Positions 9,974 through 21,255 of a DNA stretch of 64,000 nt are shown piece after piece. The stretch covers positions 466,901-530,900 of the forward strand of contig NZ_KB907500.1 in the NCBI RefSeq assembly GCF_000382065.1, read 5' to 3'. This DNA comes from Stenotrophomonas hibiscicola ATCC 19867 (GTDB lineage: Bacteria; Pseudomonadota; Gammaproteobacteria; Xanthomonadales; Xanthomonadaceae). Under the pieces are notes generated by a model. The model did not search any database and was not told where the DNA came from. It was given only the letters and a program-made list of their open reading frames with translations. The translations under genes and the position numbers were made by a program. Every line of letters begins with the position of its first letter. Within the stretch, counting starts at the first letter, position 1.

Positions 9974-9988
9974 GTCAGGAAATCTCAC

Positions 9989-10876
9989 GTGAGCCGCTCC
10001 CTGCTGCCTCCCCTCAATGCGCTGCGCGCGTTCGAAGCCACTGCCCGCCTTGGCGGCGTCGGGCGCGCCGCACAGGACCTGCACGTCACCCACGGCGCGG
10101 TCAGCCGGCAACTGAAGCTGCTGGAGGATCACCTCGGCCTGGCGCTGTTCCAGCGTGCCGGTCGCGGCCTGCGCCTGACCGCTGCGGGTACGCGCCTGCA
10201 GGCAGCGTGCAGCGAGGCCTTCGCCGGGATCGAAGGCTGCGTGCGCGAGCTGCGGCGGCCCGCGGCCTCCCCAGCACTGGTACTGGGCTGCAGCGGCAGC
10301 GTACTGGCACGCTGGATGATTCCGCGCCTGCCCGTGCTGCAGGCCGCCCTGCCCGGCGTGCGCCTGCAGTGGTCGGCGCTGGACGGCAGTTTCACCGAAG
10401 CGCAGGCGGCGCTGGACGCCGTGCTGTTGCTGGCGCAGGGACCGTGGCCACGCGGCTGGCAGGTCCGCGAGCTGGCACCGGAACGGGTCGGTGTGGTGGT
10501 GGCCCCGTCACATGCGGCGGCGCAGCGCCTGCGGCAGGCACCGCCCTCGGCACTGCTGCAGGAAACCGTGCTGCACACCACGTCACGTCCACAGGCTTGG
10601 CCCGCCTGGGCGCAGGCACACCGCCTGGACCCGTCAAAGCTGCAGCTGGGCACCGCTTTCGAACATCTCTATTACCTGCTGGAAGCAGCCGTGGCCGGGC
10701 TGGGCCCGGCAATCGCGCCCGAGCCGCTGGTGGCCGAAGATCTGGCAGCAGGCCGGCTGGTCGCACCGTGGGGGTTTGCGGCCACCGGCGGCTTCTGGGT
10801 GCTGGCGCGGCCGGATGGCCCGGCCGATGCACGGGTAGACGCCCTGGCCGACTGGGCAGCAGCGCAACTGCGATGA
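9989..10876 (+). CDS. LysR-family transcriptional regulator, TrpI-like
   Basis: A 295-residue regulator. An N-terminal winged helix-turn-helix is seen at about residues 3-62 (LNALRAFEATARLGGVGRAA ... GAVSRQLKLLEDHLG), followed by a periplasmic-binding-protein-like effector domain with GAFDYL-like ending region LYYLLEAAVAGLG. The GTG start is supported by the SLLPPLNALRAFE opening, typical of the GcvA/TrpI branch. It is divergent from trpB. In Pseudomonas, TrpI activates trpBA in response to indoleglycerol phosphate; the same role is likely here by context but is inference. Confidence 0.85.
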   Translation: MSRSLLPPLNALRAFEATARLGGVGRAAQDLHVTHGAVSRQLKLLEDHLGLALFQRAGRGLRLTAAGTRLQAACSEAFAGIEGCVRELRRPAASPALVLGCSGSVLARWMIPRLPVLQAALPGVRLQWSALDGSFTEAQAALDAVLLLAQGPWPRGWQVRELAPERVGVVVAPSHAAAQRLRQAPPSALLQETVLHTTSRPQAWPAWAQAHRLDPSKLQLGTAFEHLYYLLEAAVAGLGPAIAPEPLVAEDLAAGRLVAPWGFAATGGFWVLARPDGPADARVDALADWAAAQLR

Positions 10877-10924
10877 GACGAGGCCCCGGGCGGCATTCAC
10901 CTCCCGGAGCCGGCAACGCATGCC

Positions 10925-11395
10925 TCAGCGACCGCCCATCGCGACCCGCTGCTGCTCCTCATGCACCTGCTGCTGGTGCGACGGATCTGCCAGCAGCTTG
11001 GCACTGGTCTGCTCCAGCGACGGCGGCGCCTGGGCCAGATCGACAGCGGTGCGGAAGCCAGGCGTCGTGCCCATCACGAACGGCTTGCCATCCTGCACCT
11101 TGATGCTCTGCAGCTTGTCGGCCGCGTCGATACCGTTCTGCTTTGCATGCAGGGTGATATTGGCCGCAGCCTCTTCGGAAAACACGCTGGGAAGCTTGCT
11201 GCGGCCAGCGTTGTGCAGTGCGTGGTCCGGATGCGATGCATCGTTGAGCGACGGCCCTTTGGGCACAGCCGCTGCGGGTTCATGACCCTGCACACGCCCC
11301 GCCGCAGGGCGGCAGCGGTGTGGCGACCGACGATGCCGTCGGCGGACAGTCCCTGGTTGAGGGTCTGCTGCAAGGCTCACCGTCGACGATGACAT
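10925..11395 (-). pseudogene. Frameshifted remnant of an XVIPCD-type T4SS effector with a peptidoglycan-binding domain
   Basis: Two reading frames carry pieces of one protein. The first (about 11375-11280) reads LQQTLNQGLSADGIVGRHTA, the end of a PG_binding_1 domain. After a GC-run near 11285-11300 the sense passes to a second frame reading PSLNDASHPDHALHN, then AAANITLHAKQNGI, SIKVQDGKPFVMG and AQAPPSLEQTSAKL, ending in a Gln-rich tail. That is the order of landmarks in XVIPCD domains, the C-terminal recruitment signal of Xanthomonadales VirB/VirD4-secreted antibacterial effectors. No N-terminal toxic domain remains upstream because trpF follows directly. It is a degraded, 5'-truncated relic. 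A 156-codon open frame exists but its N-terminal third is out-of-frame translation. Confidence 0.75.
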
Positions 11396-11420
11396 CCCGG
11401 CGCCCCTCAGGTGACGCGGA

Positions 11421-12077
11421 TCACTCCAGGACGGTGCAATCGGCGCGCCGCACTTCCTCGACGAAGGTGCGCATCTTGTAACCGTCCTTGATGCCCGGCT
11501 CCAGTTCGATACCGCTGGAGACGTCCACGCCCCACGGCAGCGTCGCCAGCACGGCGTCGTAGACGTTTTCCGGGTTCAGGCCACCGGCCAGCAGGAACGG
11601 CCGATGCAATCCGGTCGGGACGCGGCCCCAGTCGAACGCCACGCCGGTGCCGCCACCGCCACCCGGCGCGTGGCTGTCGAACAGGAAGCCGGCAGCGCTG
11701 GGATAACGCAGTTGCAGGGTGCGGGCATTGACCTCTTCGCGCCCCCCCATGGCAATCGCCTTCAGGTACGGCATGTTGAAGCTGCGGCAGAAGCTCTCGT
11801 CCTCCTCGCCATGGAACTGCAGCAGCGTCGGTCGTACCGTGCGCAGCACCTCGCGCACTTCTTCCTTGCTGTTGTTGCGGAACAGCGCAACCACGTCGAC
11901 CATCGGCGCGATTGCCTGGCGCATCGCGCGCGCCTCGGCAGGCGCGACCCGGCGGCTGCTCTCGCGGGCAAAGATGAAACCCACTGCGTCCACGCCCAGC
12001 TCACCGGCCAGACGGACATCGCCGGCGCGGGTCATTCCACAGAATTTGATGCGTGTACGGTAGTAGGAACGGCTCAT
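11421..12077 (-). CDS. trpF: Phosphoribosylanthranilate isomerase
   Basis: A 218-residue TIM-barrel enzyme that catalyses the Amadori rearrangement of phosphoribosylanthranilate to CdRP in tryptophan synthesis. It starts [18 protein letters not shown], carrying the catalytic cysteine in KFCGMTR, and ends with the phosphate-binding loops [10 protein letters not shown] and GVDVSSGIE. Its ATG overlaps the truA stop by four bases (ATGA), so it closes the leftward asd/fimV/truA group. In related genomes trpB often follows directly; here an effector relic and a LysR gene intervene. Confidence 0.96.
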   Translation of the reverse strand: MSRSYYRTRIKFCGMTRAGDVRLAGELGVDAVGFIFARESSRRVAPAEARAMRQAIAPMVDVVALFRNNSKEEVREVLRTVRPTLLQFHGEEDESFCRSFNMPYLKAIAMGGREEVNARTLQLRYPSAAGFLFDSHAPGGGGGTGVAFDWGRVPTGLHRPFLLAGGLNPENVYDAVLATLPWGVDVSSGIELEPGIKDGYKMRTFVEEVRRADCTVLE

Positions 12078-12844
12078 AGCGTGACCTCGGCGGGCAGATG
12101 CCAGTTGTCGGGGTACAGGGGCCCAAGGAACACCAGGCCCTGCGGCGGTGCGGTGGGACCAGCTACGGTGCGGTCGCGCCCAGCCAGCAGTTCGGCGATC
12201 CATTCCACCGGTTTTTCGCCGCTGCCCACCAGGATCAACGATCCGACGATATTGCGGACCATGTGATGAAGAAATGCATTGCCACGCACTGCGACTTCGA
12301 TCACTTCGCCCTGGCGGCTGACCTGCAATGACTGCAGCTCACGCCGGGCATGCAGCGCCTGGCACTGCACCGAACGGAACGCGCTGAAATCGTTCTCGCC
12401 GAGCAGGGCCTGGCCGGCGGCGTGCATCAGGGTCTCGTCCAGCGCGCGGCGCTCCCAGCTCAGGGTCTGCCGGTCCAGCGCGGGCCGCACCTCGCGGTTG
12501 AGCAGCCGATAGCGGTAGCGGCGCGCACGTGCCGAGAAGCGCGCATGAAAATCATCGGCCACCGGCACGCACCAGCGCACCGCGATCGAACGCGGCAGGC
12601 GGGTGGTGGTGCCGAGCATCCAGGCGCGCGGGTCACGCACCACGTCAGTGTCGAAATGCACGACCTGGCACTGGCCGTGCACACCGGCATCGGTGCGGCC
12701 GGCGCAGACCACCTGCAGCGGCGCATCCGCCACCGACGACAAGGCCTGCTCGAGGCTGGCCTGCACGCTGGGACCACCCTCGCCCAGGTTCTGCCAGCCC
12801 CTGAAATCGCTGCCGTCGTACTCGACGCCAAGCGCATAACGCAT
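12074..12844 (-). CDS. truA: tRNA pseudouridine(38-40) synthase
   Basis: A 256-residue protein matching TruA, which isomerises uridines 38-40 in the anticodon stem-loop of many tRNAs. It opens [17 protein letters not shown] and contains the catalytic Asp52 in [12 protein letters not shown]. The later segment [13 protein letters not shown] is also typical. It lies between a VOC-family gene and trpF, overlapping the latter by four bases. The fimV-truA-trpF order is shared with pseudomonads. Confidence 0.96.
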   Translation of the reverse strand: MRYALGVEYDGSDFRGWQNLGEGGPSVQASLEQALSSVADAPLQVVCAGRTDAGVHGQCQVVHFDTDVVRDPRAWMLGTTTRLPRSIAVRWCVPVADDFHARFSARARRYRYRLLNREVRPALDRQTLSWERRALDETLMHAAGQALLGENDFSAFRSVQCQALHARRELQSLQVSRQGEVIEVAVRGNAFLHHMVRNIVGSLILVGSGEKPVEWIAELLAGRDRTVAGPTAPPQGLVFLGPLYPDNWHLPAEVTL

Positions 12845-12876
12845 GTGCTACCTCGATGTTGCGGGTGGGGCGGCGC

Positions 12877-13239
12877 TCAGGCCGGATCGCGTTCGGACCA
12901 GACCGCCAGTTCGTTGCCACCGGGCTCGACGAACTGGAAGCGGCTGCCACCGGGGAAGGAAAACACCGGGCGTACGATCTGGCCGCCGGCGTCGCGCACG
13001 GCGGCCTCGACCGGAGCCAGATCGTCGGCATACAGCACCAGCAGCGGTGCACCGCTGTCGCCGGCCCGCTGCGGCTGGCCACGGAAGAAGCCGCCCTGCA
13101 GGCGGCCATCGTCGAAAGCCGTGTAGTCGCTGCCGTAGTCGACGAATGACCAGCCGAACGCCGTTTCGAAAAAGGCACGGCTGGCGGCCGGGTCGCTGGA
13201 GGCGAATTCAACGTAGTCGATACGGCGCTCGCGGCTCAT
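12877..13239 (-). CDS. VOC-superfamily (glyoxalase/bleomycin-resistance-like) protein
   Basis: A protein of about 120 residues with one betaalphabetabetabeta VOC unit: RRIDYVEFASSDPAASRAFF at the N-terminus, then FGWSFVDYG, LLVLYADDLAPVEAAVRDAG and RFQFVEPGGNELAVWSE at the end. Such proteins bind a metal or small hydrophobic ligand as dimers; the function here is unknown. I favour ATG 13239 because AAGGA lies seven bases upstream. A GTG at 13269 overlaps the fimV stop (GTGA) and would add ten residues. It is inserted between fimV and truA, which are neighbours in pseudomonads. Confidence 0.85.
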   Translation of the reverse strand: MSRERRIDYVEFASSDPAASRAFFETAFGWSFVDYGSDYTAFDDGRLQGGFFRGQPQRAGDSGAPLLVLYADDLAPVEAAVRDAGGQIVRPVFSFPGGSRFQFVEPGGNELAVWSERDPA

Positions 13240-13265
13240 GGCAGGGTCCTTGTCGGCGGGTTCGG

Positions 13266-15326
13266 TCACGGCAGGCGGGCGAGCAGTTCGCGGGCCTGCG
13301 CCTGGCTGTGCAGGTCACCGCCCTCGGCCACTTCCAGCAACAAGGTGCGCGCCGTCTGCGCGTCACCCAGATCGAGGTAGGCAATGGCCAGTTCCAGGCG
13401 CTCCTGGCCGGCACGTGGCGACCAGCCCGCGTCATCGGCAGGCGCGGGTGCGCTCGACGCGGTGTCGTCGGAATGAGCAGCCTCGGTGCTGACACGGTCG
13501 ATGCCGTCGATGGCTTCGGGACCTGCGGCATCCGCCGGAGACGGGTTCTCATGCGCGTCGGCCGGCAGATCGAACACACCGCGGAACTGCGGCTGCCGTT
13601 CGGCATGCAGTGCGTAGTCGGGCACCACCACTTCGGCCGGCACCTGCGGTACAACGCGATCGTCCTGCAGCGGCTCGGCCGGGACCACCTCGTCGCCGGT
13701 GGTTGCGGGATCGTCCCAGCGCGGCAGATCGGTCACCGCTTCGGGCAATGCCACCGCGTCCTGGTCGCGCAGCGTGTCGGACTCCTGGTCGGCCCGCACC
13801 GCGTGCTCAGCGGTGGGTTCGGCGACCACCACGTCGTGCACTTCGGTTCCGGCCGCCCACGCAGGCATCGCCGGTTCCTGGCGGCCGTTGCCTGCATCAG
13901 GCGACGACCACGAGGACTGCTCGGCCAGCGCATCCAGCGCGGCACCTGCCGGCACCGCTGCGGCCAGGCCAGCGGCATCGTCTTCCTCACGCAGCGGCGG
14001 CAACGGCGACGGCTTGCGACGACGCAGCAGCCAGGCCGCCCCCGCCACCAGCAGCAGTACCGGCAGCCCCAGCCAGTACCACGGTGTCGCCGCATCACGG
14101 GCACCCGGCGCCTGCGCCAGGCGCTGCTGCGCAGCGGCCAGGTCGTTGTCCTTCATCGCGATCAGCGACTGCTGCTGTTCCCTGAGTTTCTCCAGGTCGG
14201 CCACGCGCTGCTTCAGCTCGCCGATCTCGGCATCACGGGTGGCGATGTCCTCACGCGCCTGGCGCAGTTGTTCGTTGCCCAGCATGTCACCCTCGCTGCC
14301 GGCAGCGGTGCCGGTGGTTGTGCCCGCGTGCGCGGCGTCTGACGCCAGCGCCGGAGCGATCTCAAGCCGTGGCCCGTTGGCCGCAGCCGGGGAAGAAGCG
14401 TTCGTGGCTGCCGCCCTGGCAACCGGTGCGAGCATGCCCGCCGGTTGCGGCACGGTACGCGCCTGACGCCATTGCGCGGCGTGCTCGCGCACCAGCGTCG
14501 CCGCTTCGGCGGCGTCGACCGCCGCAAGCGCATCGCTGCCCGGCATGCGCAGCACCGCGCCCTGCTTGAGCAGGTTGACGTTGCCACGGATGAAGGCTTC
14601 GGGATTGGCACGCAGCAGGGCGATCATCGCGCGGTCGCGACTGACCTGGTTGCCACGCGCCACCACCCTGGCGATCTGCGACAGGGTCTGACCGCGCTGT
14701 ACGGTGACGCTGCCATCGGCCGCCGGTGCAGCGACCGGCGCGGAGGCCGCACGCGGGCGTGCCGCTGCAGCCGCCACCGCAGGTGGCGGCGCAGCGGGCG
14801 CCTCTGCGGCTGGCACCGTTGCCAAAGCCGGTGCAGGTTCGCGCACGATCGTATTGGAGAGCGTGCCTGCCGGCGCGACGATTTCCGGCTCGGCCACGGC
14901 CAGCGCACTGGGCGGCGCATCGACCAGCGCCGAGTACTCGCGCACCAGGCGGCCCTGGCCCCAGTCGGCTTCGATCAGGAAGCTCAGCGACGGCGTCTCC
15001 ACCGGTGCCTGCGAGGTCACCCGCACCACCGCTCTGCCCTGCGTGTCGCGGGTCAGCTCGAACTGCAGTTCGCTGACCAGTCCGGTCGGCCGCTGCAGGC
15101 CGACACGCTCGAAAGTGACCGGCGAGGCCAAGGCCACCCGCAGGTTTTCCAGCTCGGACGGATCGGCCGAAACGACCGGGATTTCTGCCAGCAGGGGCTG
15201 GCCCGGCCTGGACAGGACGCGGATGTCGCCCAACCCCAGGGCGAGCGCCGAACTGCTGGCCAAGGCGAGCAGCGCTGCGGACAGATAGGTGAGCGGGCGC
15301 TTTGCGCCCCTGGCCCGTTTATTCAT
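13266..15326 (-). CDS. fimV: FimV-like motility/pilus assembly hub protein
   Basis: A 686-residue inner-membrane, peptidoglycan-associated protein. A signal-like segment (residues about 10-30) precedes the conserved FimV periplasmic region GLGDIRVLSRPGQPLLAEI. A LysM-like unit follows at about 207-265 (VTVQRGQTLSQIA), then a coiled coil at about 345-395, a transmembrane helix at about 414-432 (LGLPVLLLVAGAAWLLRRR), an acidic linker and the FimV C-terminal motif LDLGDAQTARTLLLEV. In Pseudomonas FimV supports type IV pilus secretin assembly and cAMP signalling at the pole. The C-terminal cytoplasmic part is shorter than in P. aeruginosa, as is common in this family. It lies between asd and truA, the standard synteny. 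Confidence 0.92.
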   Translation of the reverse strand: MNKRARGAKRPLTYLSAALLALASSSALALGLGDIRVLSRPGQPLLAEIPVVSADPSELENLRVALASPVTFERVGLQRPTGLVSELQFELTRDTQGRAVVRVTSQAPVETPSLSFLIEADWGQGRLVREYSALVDAPPSALAVAEPEIVAPAGTLSNTIVREPAPALATVPAAEAPAAPPPAVAAAAARPRAASAPVAAPAADGSVTVQRGQTLSQIARVVARGNQVSRDRAMIALLRANPEAFIRGNVNLLKQGAVLRMPGSDALAAVDAAEAATLVREHAAQWRQARTVPQPAGMLAPVARAAATNASSPAAANGPRLEIAPALASDAAHAGTTTGTAAGSEGDMLGNEQLRQAREDIATRDAEIGELKQRVADLEKLREQQQSLIAMKDNDLAAAQQRLAQAPGARDAATPWYWLGLPVLLLVAGAAWLLRRRKPSPLPPLREEDDAAGLAAAVPAGAALDALAEQSSWSSPDAGNGRQEPAMPAWAAGTEVHDVVVAEPTAEHAVRADQESDTLRDQDAVALPEAVTDLPRWDDPATTGDEVVPAEPLQDDRVVPQVPAEVVVPDYALHAERQPQFRGVFDLPADAHENPSPADAAGPEAIDGIDRVSTEAAHSDDTASSAPAPADDAGWSPRAGQERLELAIAYLDLGDAQTARTLLLEVAEGGDLHSQAQARELLARLP

Positions 15327-15367
15327 GGGCGACACTATAAAGCGTGCGGACCGGGGTCCGCACCCAT

Positions 15368-15425
15368 GTAGAGCCGAGCCCACGCTCGGCTGCATGGCCT
15401 GAGCCGAGCGTAGGCTCGGCTCTAC
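15368..15425. repeat. SMAG-type inverted repeat pair
   Basis: Two 24-base copies of a GTAG-tipped imperfect palindrome (GTAGAGCCGAGC... and its reverse complement ending GGCTCGGCTCTAC) face each other across 10 bases between asd and fimV. The GTAG tip, internal hairpin and dimeric layout match the extragenic SMAG elements known from Stenotrophomonas maltophilia. Confidence 0.85.
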
Positions 15426-15426
15426 A

Positions 15427-15452
15427 GAAAAGGCCGGGCATTGCCCGGCCTC
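15427..15452 (-). terminator. Intrinsic terminator after asd
   Basis: Read leftward, a GGCCGGGCA / TGCCCGGCC hairpin is followed by TTTTC, starting four bases beyond the asd stop codon. Confidence 0.75.
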
Positions 15453-15456
15453 TCCA

Positions 15457-16485
<1,029 letters not shown>

Positions 16486-16576
16486 GGGGGAACTCTCACG
16501 AAAACGGGAATGGGGAAGAAACACGCACGACAGCTGGATTCGGGGAACCTCCTCAAGCGGGGCGCGCGGAGGTTCC

Positions 16577-17614
16577 CTATCGTTTCCCGGTTTTTTTGCC
16601 CAGCGTCACGCGCGCGGCCATCGCCGCGTCAGCGTTGATCGCGCTCGGCATCCACGACGGGCCGCCGTCCAGGCCGAGCCCGGCAAGCAGATTATCCACG
16701 GCCAGCTGTACCATCGCCGTGCGCGTGGCCAGCGAGGCGCTGCCGATGTGCGGAGTGAGCACGACGTTGCGCAGCGCCAGCAGTTCCGGGCGTACCGTTG
16801 GCTCGCCCTCGTACACATCCAGACCCGCCGCAGCCAGGCGACCATTGGCCAGCGCGTCGGCCAGCGCGATCTCATCGACCAGGCCACCGCGGGCGATATT
16901 TACCAGCGTCGCCGACGGCTTCATCTTCGCCAGTGCGGCGGCATCGATCAGATGATGCGAGGCCGGCGTGTACGGCAGCACCAGCAGCAGGTGGTCGGAC
17001 TGTGCCAGCAGCGTATCCAGATCCACATAGGTCGCACCCAATTCCGCCTCGGTCGCCGCCGGCAGCTGCGAACGGTTGTGGTACAGCACCTTCATGCCGA
17101 AACCGTGCGCGCCGCGACGGGCGATGCCCTGGCCGATGCGGCCCATGCCAAGGATGCCCAACGTGCTGCCGTGGATATCGGCACCGAGCATGGTCTGGAA
17201 CGACCACTGCTGCCACTGCCCTTCGCGCAGCCAGCGCTCGGACTCGGTAATGCGGCGCGCGGTGGCCATCAGCAGGGCGAAACCGAGATCGGCGGTGGTT
17301 TCGGTCAGGACGTCCGGCGTGTTGCTGGCCAGGATGCCGGCCGCGCTGAGCGCGTCCACATCCAGGTTGTTGTAGCCCACCCCGACATTGGCGATCACCT
17401 GCAGCTGCGCGGCGCCGGCCACCTGGGCCGCGCCGATGCGCTCGTTGAGCGTGATGATCGCGCCGTCGGCGCTGGCCAGTTGTTCGGCGATCTGGTCCGG
17501 CGCCCAGGCGGTGACGGTGTCGGTGCTGCGCAGCTGCACGCGATCGCGCAGCGGCGCGATGGCCGCGTCGATCAGCGGCTGGCTCACCCACACGGTCGGC
17601 CGCGTGTCAGCCAT
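16577..17614 (-). CDS. D-isomer-specific 2-hydroxyacid dehydrogenase (glyoxylate/hydroxypyruvate reductase-like)
   Basis: A 345-residue NAD(P)-dependent reductase. The Rossmann motif [13 protein letters not shown] is present, along with the family active-site Arg ([10 protein letters not shown]), Glu (GLDVYEGEP) and His (LTPHIGSAS). The overall resemblance is to GhrB/D-glycerate dehydrogenases, which reduce glyoxylate and hydroxypyruvate. A basic residue after the second strand (HNRSQL) suggests NADPH use. Its ATG lies inside the last eight bases of aroC, so the two are coupled. I start at ATG 17614 because this gives the expected N-terminus. Confidence 0.9.
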   Translation of the reverse strand: MADTRPTVWVSQPLIDAAIAPLRDRVQLRSTDTVTAWAPDQIAEQLASADGAIITLNERIGAAQVAGAAQLQVIANVGVGYNNLDVDALSAAGILASNTPDVLTETTADLGFALLMATARRITESERWLREGQWQQWSFQTMLGADIHGSTLGILGMGRIGQGIARRGAHGFGMKVLYHNRSQLPAATEAELGATYVDLDTLLAQSDHLLLVLPYTPASHHLIDAAALAKMKPSATLVNIARGGLVDEIALADALANGRLAAAGLDVYEGEPTVRPELLALRNVVLTPHIGSASLATRTAMVQLAVDNLLAGLGLDGGPSWMPSAINADAAMAARVTLGKKTGKR

Positions 17615-18710
17615 CGATCTGCCCGGGAATGCGCGGGGTGACCGTGCCGACATCGCCGCACTGCGCGCGGTGGCGCAGCGCCTGGTCCATCAGCACCATC
17701 GCTACCATCGCCTCGGCGATCGGGGTGGCGCGGATGCCGACGCAGGGGTCGTGGCGGCCGGTGGTGACCACCTCGACCACGTTGCCGGACGTATCCAGCG
17801 ACGGGCCCGGCAGGCGCAGGCTGGAGGTCGGCTTCAACGCGATCGAGGCGACCACCGGCTGGCCGGTGGAAATGCCACCGAGGATGCCACCCGCGTGATT
17901 GCTGGCGAAGCCCTGCGGGGTCAGCAGGTCGCGGTGTTCGGTGCCCTTCTGCGCGGCGCTGGCGAAACCGTCGCCGATCTCCACGCCCTTCACCGCGTTG
18001 ATGCTCATCAGCGCGGCAGCCAGTTCACCGTCGAGTTTGCCGTAGATCGGCTCACCCCAGCCCGGCGGCACGTTGTCGGCGACCACGTCCACGCGCGCAC
18101 CGACCGAATCTCCGGACTTGCGCAGCGCGTCCATGTACGCCTCCAGTTCGGGCACCTGTGCAGCGTGCGGCCAGAAGAACGGGTTGTCTTCCACCGCCGA
18201 CCAGTCGAAACCGGCCGGGGTGATGTCGCCCAGCTGCGACAGGTAGCCGCGCACGGTCACGCCGAAGCGCTCGGCCAGCCACTTCTTGGCGACCACCCCG
18301 GCGGCTACGCGCATGGTGGTTTCGCGCGCCGAGGAACGGCCGCCACCGCGCGGGTCACGGATGCCGTACTTGTGCCAGTAGCTGTAGTCGGCATGGCCCG
18401 GCCGGAACTGCTGGCCGATGTTGGCGTAGTCCTTGCTGCGCTGGTCGGTGTTGCGGATCAGCAGCGCGATCGGGGTGCCGGTGGTCAGGCCCTCGTACAC
18501 GCCAGAGAGGATCTCGACCTCGTCGGCCTCGCGCCGCGCGGAAGTGTGCCGGCTCTTGCCGGTGGCACGGCGCTGCAGGTCGTGGGCGAATTCGGCCGCG
18601 TCCAGCGCCAGCCCCGGAGGGCAGCCATCGATCACGCAGCCAATGGCCGGCCCGTGCGACTCGCCGAACGTGGTGACGGTGAACAGCTTGCCGAACGAAT
18701 TGGAGCTCAC
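17607..18710 (-). CDS. aroC: Chorismate synthase
   Basis: A 367-residue enzyme that uses reduced FMN to convert EPSP to chorismate, the branch point for aromatic amino acids. It shows the signatures [18 protein letters not shown] at the N-terminus, [15 protein letters not shown] and [17 protein letters not shown]. The GTG start overlaps the prmB stop (GTGA), and the 3' end overlaps the hydroxyacid reductase gene by eight bases. The prmB-aroC order is conserved in many proteobacteria. Confidence 0.97.
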   Translation of the reverse strand: MSSNSFGKLFTVTTFGESHGPAIGCVIDGCPPGLALDAAEFAHDLQRRATGKSRHTSARREADEVEILSGVYEGLTTGTPIALLIRNTDQRSKDYANIGQQFRPGHADYSYWHKYGIRDPRGGGRSSARETTMRVAAGVVAKKWLAERFGVTVRGYLSQLGDITPAGFDWSAVEDNPFFWPHAAQVPELEAYMDALRKSGDSVGARVDVVADNVPPGWGEPIYGKLDGELAAALMSINAVKGVEIGDGFASAAQKGTEHRDLLTPQGFASNHAGGILGGISTGQPVVASIALKPTSSLRLPGPSLDTSGNVVEVVTTGRHDPCVGIRATPIAEAMVAMVLMDQALRHRAQCGDVGTVTPRIPGQIDG

Positions 18711-19636
18711 GGGCGCTGCGCCGCCAGTTCGGTGATGCGTGCGCTGTGGGCGATCAGCTCGCGGCATTCGACCGCGAAGATACCCATCTGGCCGACCTTG
18801 AACTCGATCCAGGAAAAATCGACTTCTGGCAGCAGCTTGATCAGGTGCTGCTCGGATTCGCCCACTTCGCAGATCAGCAGGCCGTCCTCGCTCAGGTGCA
18901 GCGGCGCGTCACGCAGGATCTTCAGCACCAGGTCCAGGCCGTCGTCGCCGGCACGCAGGCCCATCTCCGGCTCGTAGGAGTATTCCTGCGGCAGGGCGTC
19001 GGTCTCGTCGTTGGTGACGTACGGGGGGTTGGTGACGATCAGGTCGTAGTGGCGGCCGGTCAGGCCTTTGAACAAGTCCGACTTGATCAGGGTGACGTTG
19101 TGCGCCTGCAGGCGTTCCTTGTTTTCCTCGGCCAGCGACAGTGCTTCGTCACTGAGGTCGACGCCATCCACTTCCCAGTTCGGGTAGTAGTGGCCCATGG
19201 CGATGGCGATGCAGCCCGAACCGGTGCACAGGTCCAGCGCACGGCTGACATCGCGGCCGGCGAGCCACGGCTCGAAGCCGCATTCGATCAGTTCGGCGAT
19301 CGGCGAACGCGGCACCAGCGCGCGCTTGTCGCTCTTGAAGCTCAGGCCGGCGAACCAGGCCTCACCGGTCAGGTAGGCGGCCGGGATGCGTTCATCGATG
19401 CGGCGCTGGAACAGTTCCAGCACGCGCAGCTTTTCGGCCTGCAGCAGGCGCGCCTGGCCATAGGCCGGGCCCAGATCGTGCGGCAGGTGCAGGCTGTGCA
19501 GCACCAGCTGGGTGGCCTCGTCCAGCGCATTGTCGTAGCTGTGACCGAAGGTCAGCCCGGCTTCGTTGAAACGGCTGGTGCCGTAGCGGATCAGATCGAT
19601 GATCGTGTGGAGTTCGGCGGCCGTTTCAGCGGTCAT
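18707..19636 (-). CDS. prmB: Ribosomal protein uL3 N5-glutamine methyltransferase
   Basis: A 309-residue SAM-dependent methyltransferase that modifies a glutamine of ribosomal protein L3. The SAM loop reads [15 protein letters not shown] and the glutamine-binding catalytic motif is VTNPPYV. The N-terminal helical part with [21 protein letters not shown] is the PrmB rather than PrmC type. ATG 19636 gives the family N-terminus. It is the first gene of the leftward prmB-aroC-reductase group and diverges from the SCO-family gene. Confidence 0.95.
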   Translation of the reverse strand: MTAETAAELHTIIDLIRYGTSRFNEAGLTFGHSYDNALDEATQLVLHSLHLPHDLGPAYGQARLLQAEKLRVLELFQRRIDERIPAAYLTGEAWFAGLSFKSDKRALVPRSPIAELIECGFEPWLAGRDVSRALDLCTGSGCIAIAMGHYYPNWEVDGVDLSDEALSLAEENKERLQAHNVTLIKSDLFKGLTGRHYDLIVTNPPYVTNDETDALPQEYSYEPEMGLRAGDDGLDLVLKILRDAPLHLSEDGLLICEVGESEQHLIKLLPEVDFSWIEFKVGQMGIFAVECRELIAHSARITELAAQRP

Positions 19637-19758
19637 GGCGGTACTGCGGGCAAAGTGGGCCCCGATTATAGGGGCTGGCGCCCGCGGCAGCATCCGTTGC
19701 GGCGGAAACGATCGGGCCGCAGCCGGTATGATGGAGCCCACTTCGCGCGGGGGCACCC

Positions 19759-20409
19759 ATGTTCAATCGCAATGCCGGCATCATCCTGCTGATCGCCCTG
19801 GCGGCGGGCCTGGGCCTGCTGGCCGCCCAGCAGGTGTTTGCGCCGAAGCCGCCGGCCAATGCCCCGGCCACCGAAGCGATCACGCTGTACCCGCAGCCGC
19901 GCGAACTGCCCGACTTCAACCTGGCCCAGTCCGACGGCACCCGCCTGATACCGGGCGAGCTGAAGGGCCACTGGACGCTGGTGTTCCTGGGCTTCACCTT
20001 CTGCCCGGACGTCTGCCCGACCACCCTGGCCGAGCTGGCTGGCGCGCAGAACCAGTGGGAGGCCCTGCCCGACAGCCTGCGCCCGCGCGTGCTGTTCATC
20101 TCGGTCGACCCGGATCGTGACAGCGCCACCCGGCTCGGCGAATACGCGCACGGCTTCCACAAGGACACCCTGGCCGCCACCGCCGATATCCCGTCGCTGG
20201 AGCGCTTCTCCACCTCGCTCGGTTTCGTGTTCCAGAAGGTGCCGGGCAAGCACTTCGACGAGAACCCCGAGGATTACACCGTCGAGCATTCGGCCAGCCT
20301 GGCCGTGCTCGACCCGCAGGGCCGCCTTGCCGGCCTGGTACGCCCCCCGTTCAACGCGCCGGCGATCGCCCGCGACCTGCAGAAGCTGACCGAGAAAACC
20401 GCCCCATGA
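19759..20409 (+). CDS. SCO1/SenC-family copper chaperone/thioredoxin-fold protein
   Basis: A 216-residue protein with an N-terminal membrane anchor (residues about 8-26) and a periplasmic thioredoxin fold. The SCO copper ligands are visible: FTFCPDVCP with Cys82 and Cys86, and the distal His177 in VEHSASLAV. Family members deliver copper to, or maintain thiols of, the CuA centre of cytochrome c oxidase. The psd gene starts inside its stop region (four-base overlap), so the two are co-transcribed although functionally unrelated. Confidence 0.93.
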   Translation: MFNRNAGIILLIALAAGLGLLAAQQVFAPKPPANAPATEAITLYPQPRELPDFNLAQSDGTRLIPGELKGHWTLVFLGFTFCPDVCPTTLAELAGAQNQWEALPDSLRPRVLFISVDPDRDSATRLGEYAHGFHKDTLAATADIPSLERFSTSLGFVFQKVPGKHFDENPEDYTVEHSASLAVLDPQGRLAGLVRPPFNAPAIARDLQKLTEKTAP

Positions 20410-21248
20410 GCCTCACCACCGCCCTGACGTACGCCCTGCCCCACCGCCTGCTGTCTTCGATGGCGCGTTCGCTGGCGTACTCGGACGATCCGCGCGTGTC
20501 GCGCTGGCTGATCGACACGGTCACCCGCAAGTTCAACGTGAACCTGGACGAAGCGGCCAACCCGGACCCGCGCAGCTATGCGACCTTCAACCAGTTCTTC
20601 ACCCGCGCGCTGAAGCCGGGCGCGCGCGTGGCCGACGCCGATCCGCGCAGCCTGGTGATGCCGGCCGACGGCCGCATCAGCCAGCTCGGCAGGATCGAGG
20701 CCGGCCGCATCTTCCAGGCCAAGGGCCAATCGTTCACCGCCGCCGAACTACTGGGCAGTGACGAGGATGCCAAACCGTACAACGACGGCCTGTACGCGAC
20801 CGTGTACCTGTCGCCGCGCGACTATCACCGCGTGCACATGCCGTGGACCGGCACCCTGCGCGAGACCGTGCACGTGCCGGGCCGCCTGTTCAGCGTCGGC
20901 CCGGCCGCAGTGAACGGCGTGCCGCGCCTGTTCGCCCGCAACGAGCGCCTGGTCTGCCACTTCGACACCAGCTTCGGCCCGATGGTCAGCGTGATGGTGG
21001 GTGCGTTGCTGGTATCGGGCGTCGAAACCGTGTGGAGCGGCGAGGAAATTCCGCGTTATGGCGACCGCATCACGCGCAAGGACTACCGCGGCCGGGGCAT
21101 CAGGCTGGAGCGCTTCGCCGAGATGGCGCGCTTCAACTACGGTTCGACCGTGATCGTGCTGCTGCCGCCGGGCGTGGCTGAGTTCGCCCCGCAGCTGGCC
21201 GCTGAAAGCCCGGTGCAGCTGGGCCAGGCGCTGGCGAAGCTGCGCTGA
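20406..21248 (+). CDS. psd: Phosphatidylserine decarboxylase proenzyme
   Basis: A 280-residue membrane-associated enzyme that makes phosphatidylethanolamine. The autocatalytic cleavage site appears as FNYGST; Ser247 would become the pyruvoyl group of the alpha subunit. Upstream are [12 protein letters not shown] and [15 protein letters not shown], both family signatures. The length matches the short bacterial PSD-B type. It overlaps the SCO gene by four bases, and an inverted SMAG-type pair lies directly downstream. Confidence 0.96.
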   Translation: MSLTTALTYALPHRLLSSMARSLAYSDDPRVSRWLIDTVTRKFNVNLDEAANPDPRSYATFNQFFTRALKPGARVADADPRSLVMPADGRISQLGRIEAGRIFQAKGQSFTAAELLGSDEDAKPYNDGLYATVYLSPRDYHRVHMPWTGTLRETVHVPGRLFSVGPAAVNGVPRLFARNERLVCHFDTSFGPMVSVMVGALLVSGVETVWSGEEIPRYGDRITRKDYRGRGIRLERFAEMARFNYGSTVIVLLPPGVAEFAPQLAAESPVQLGQALAKLR

Positions 21249-21255
21249 GGTACAT

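Noticed and set aside
9893..9988. trp attenuator (leader peptide rich in Trp) before trpB
   Set aside because: No Trp-rich short frame or alternative hairpins are seen; the short gap with a divergent LysR gene fits activator control instead.
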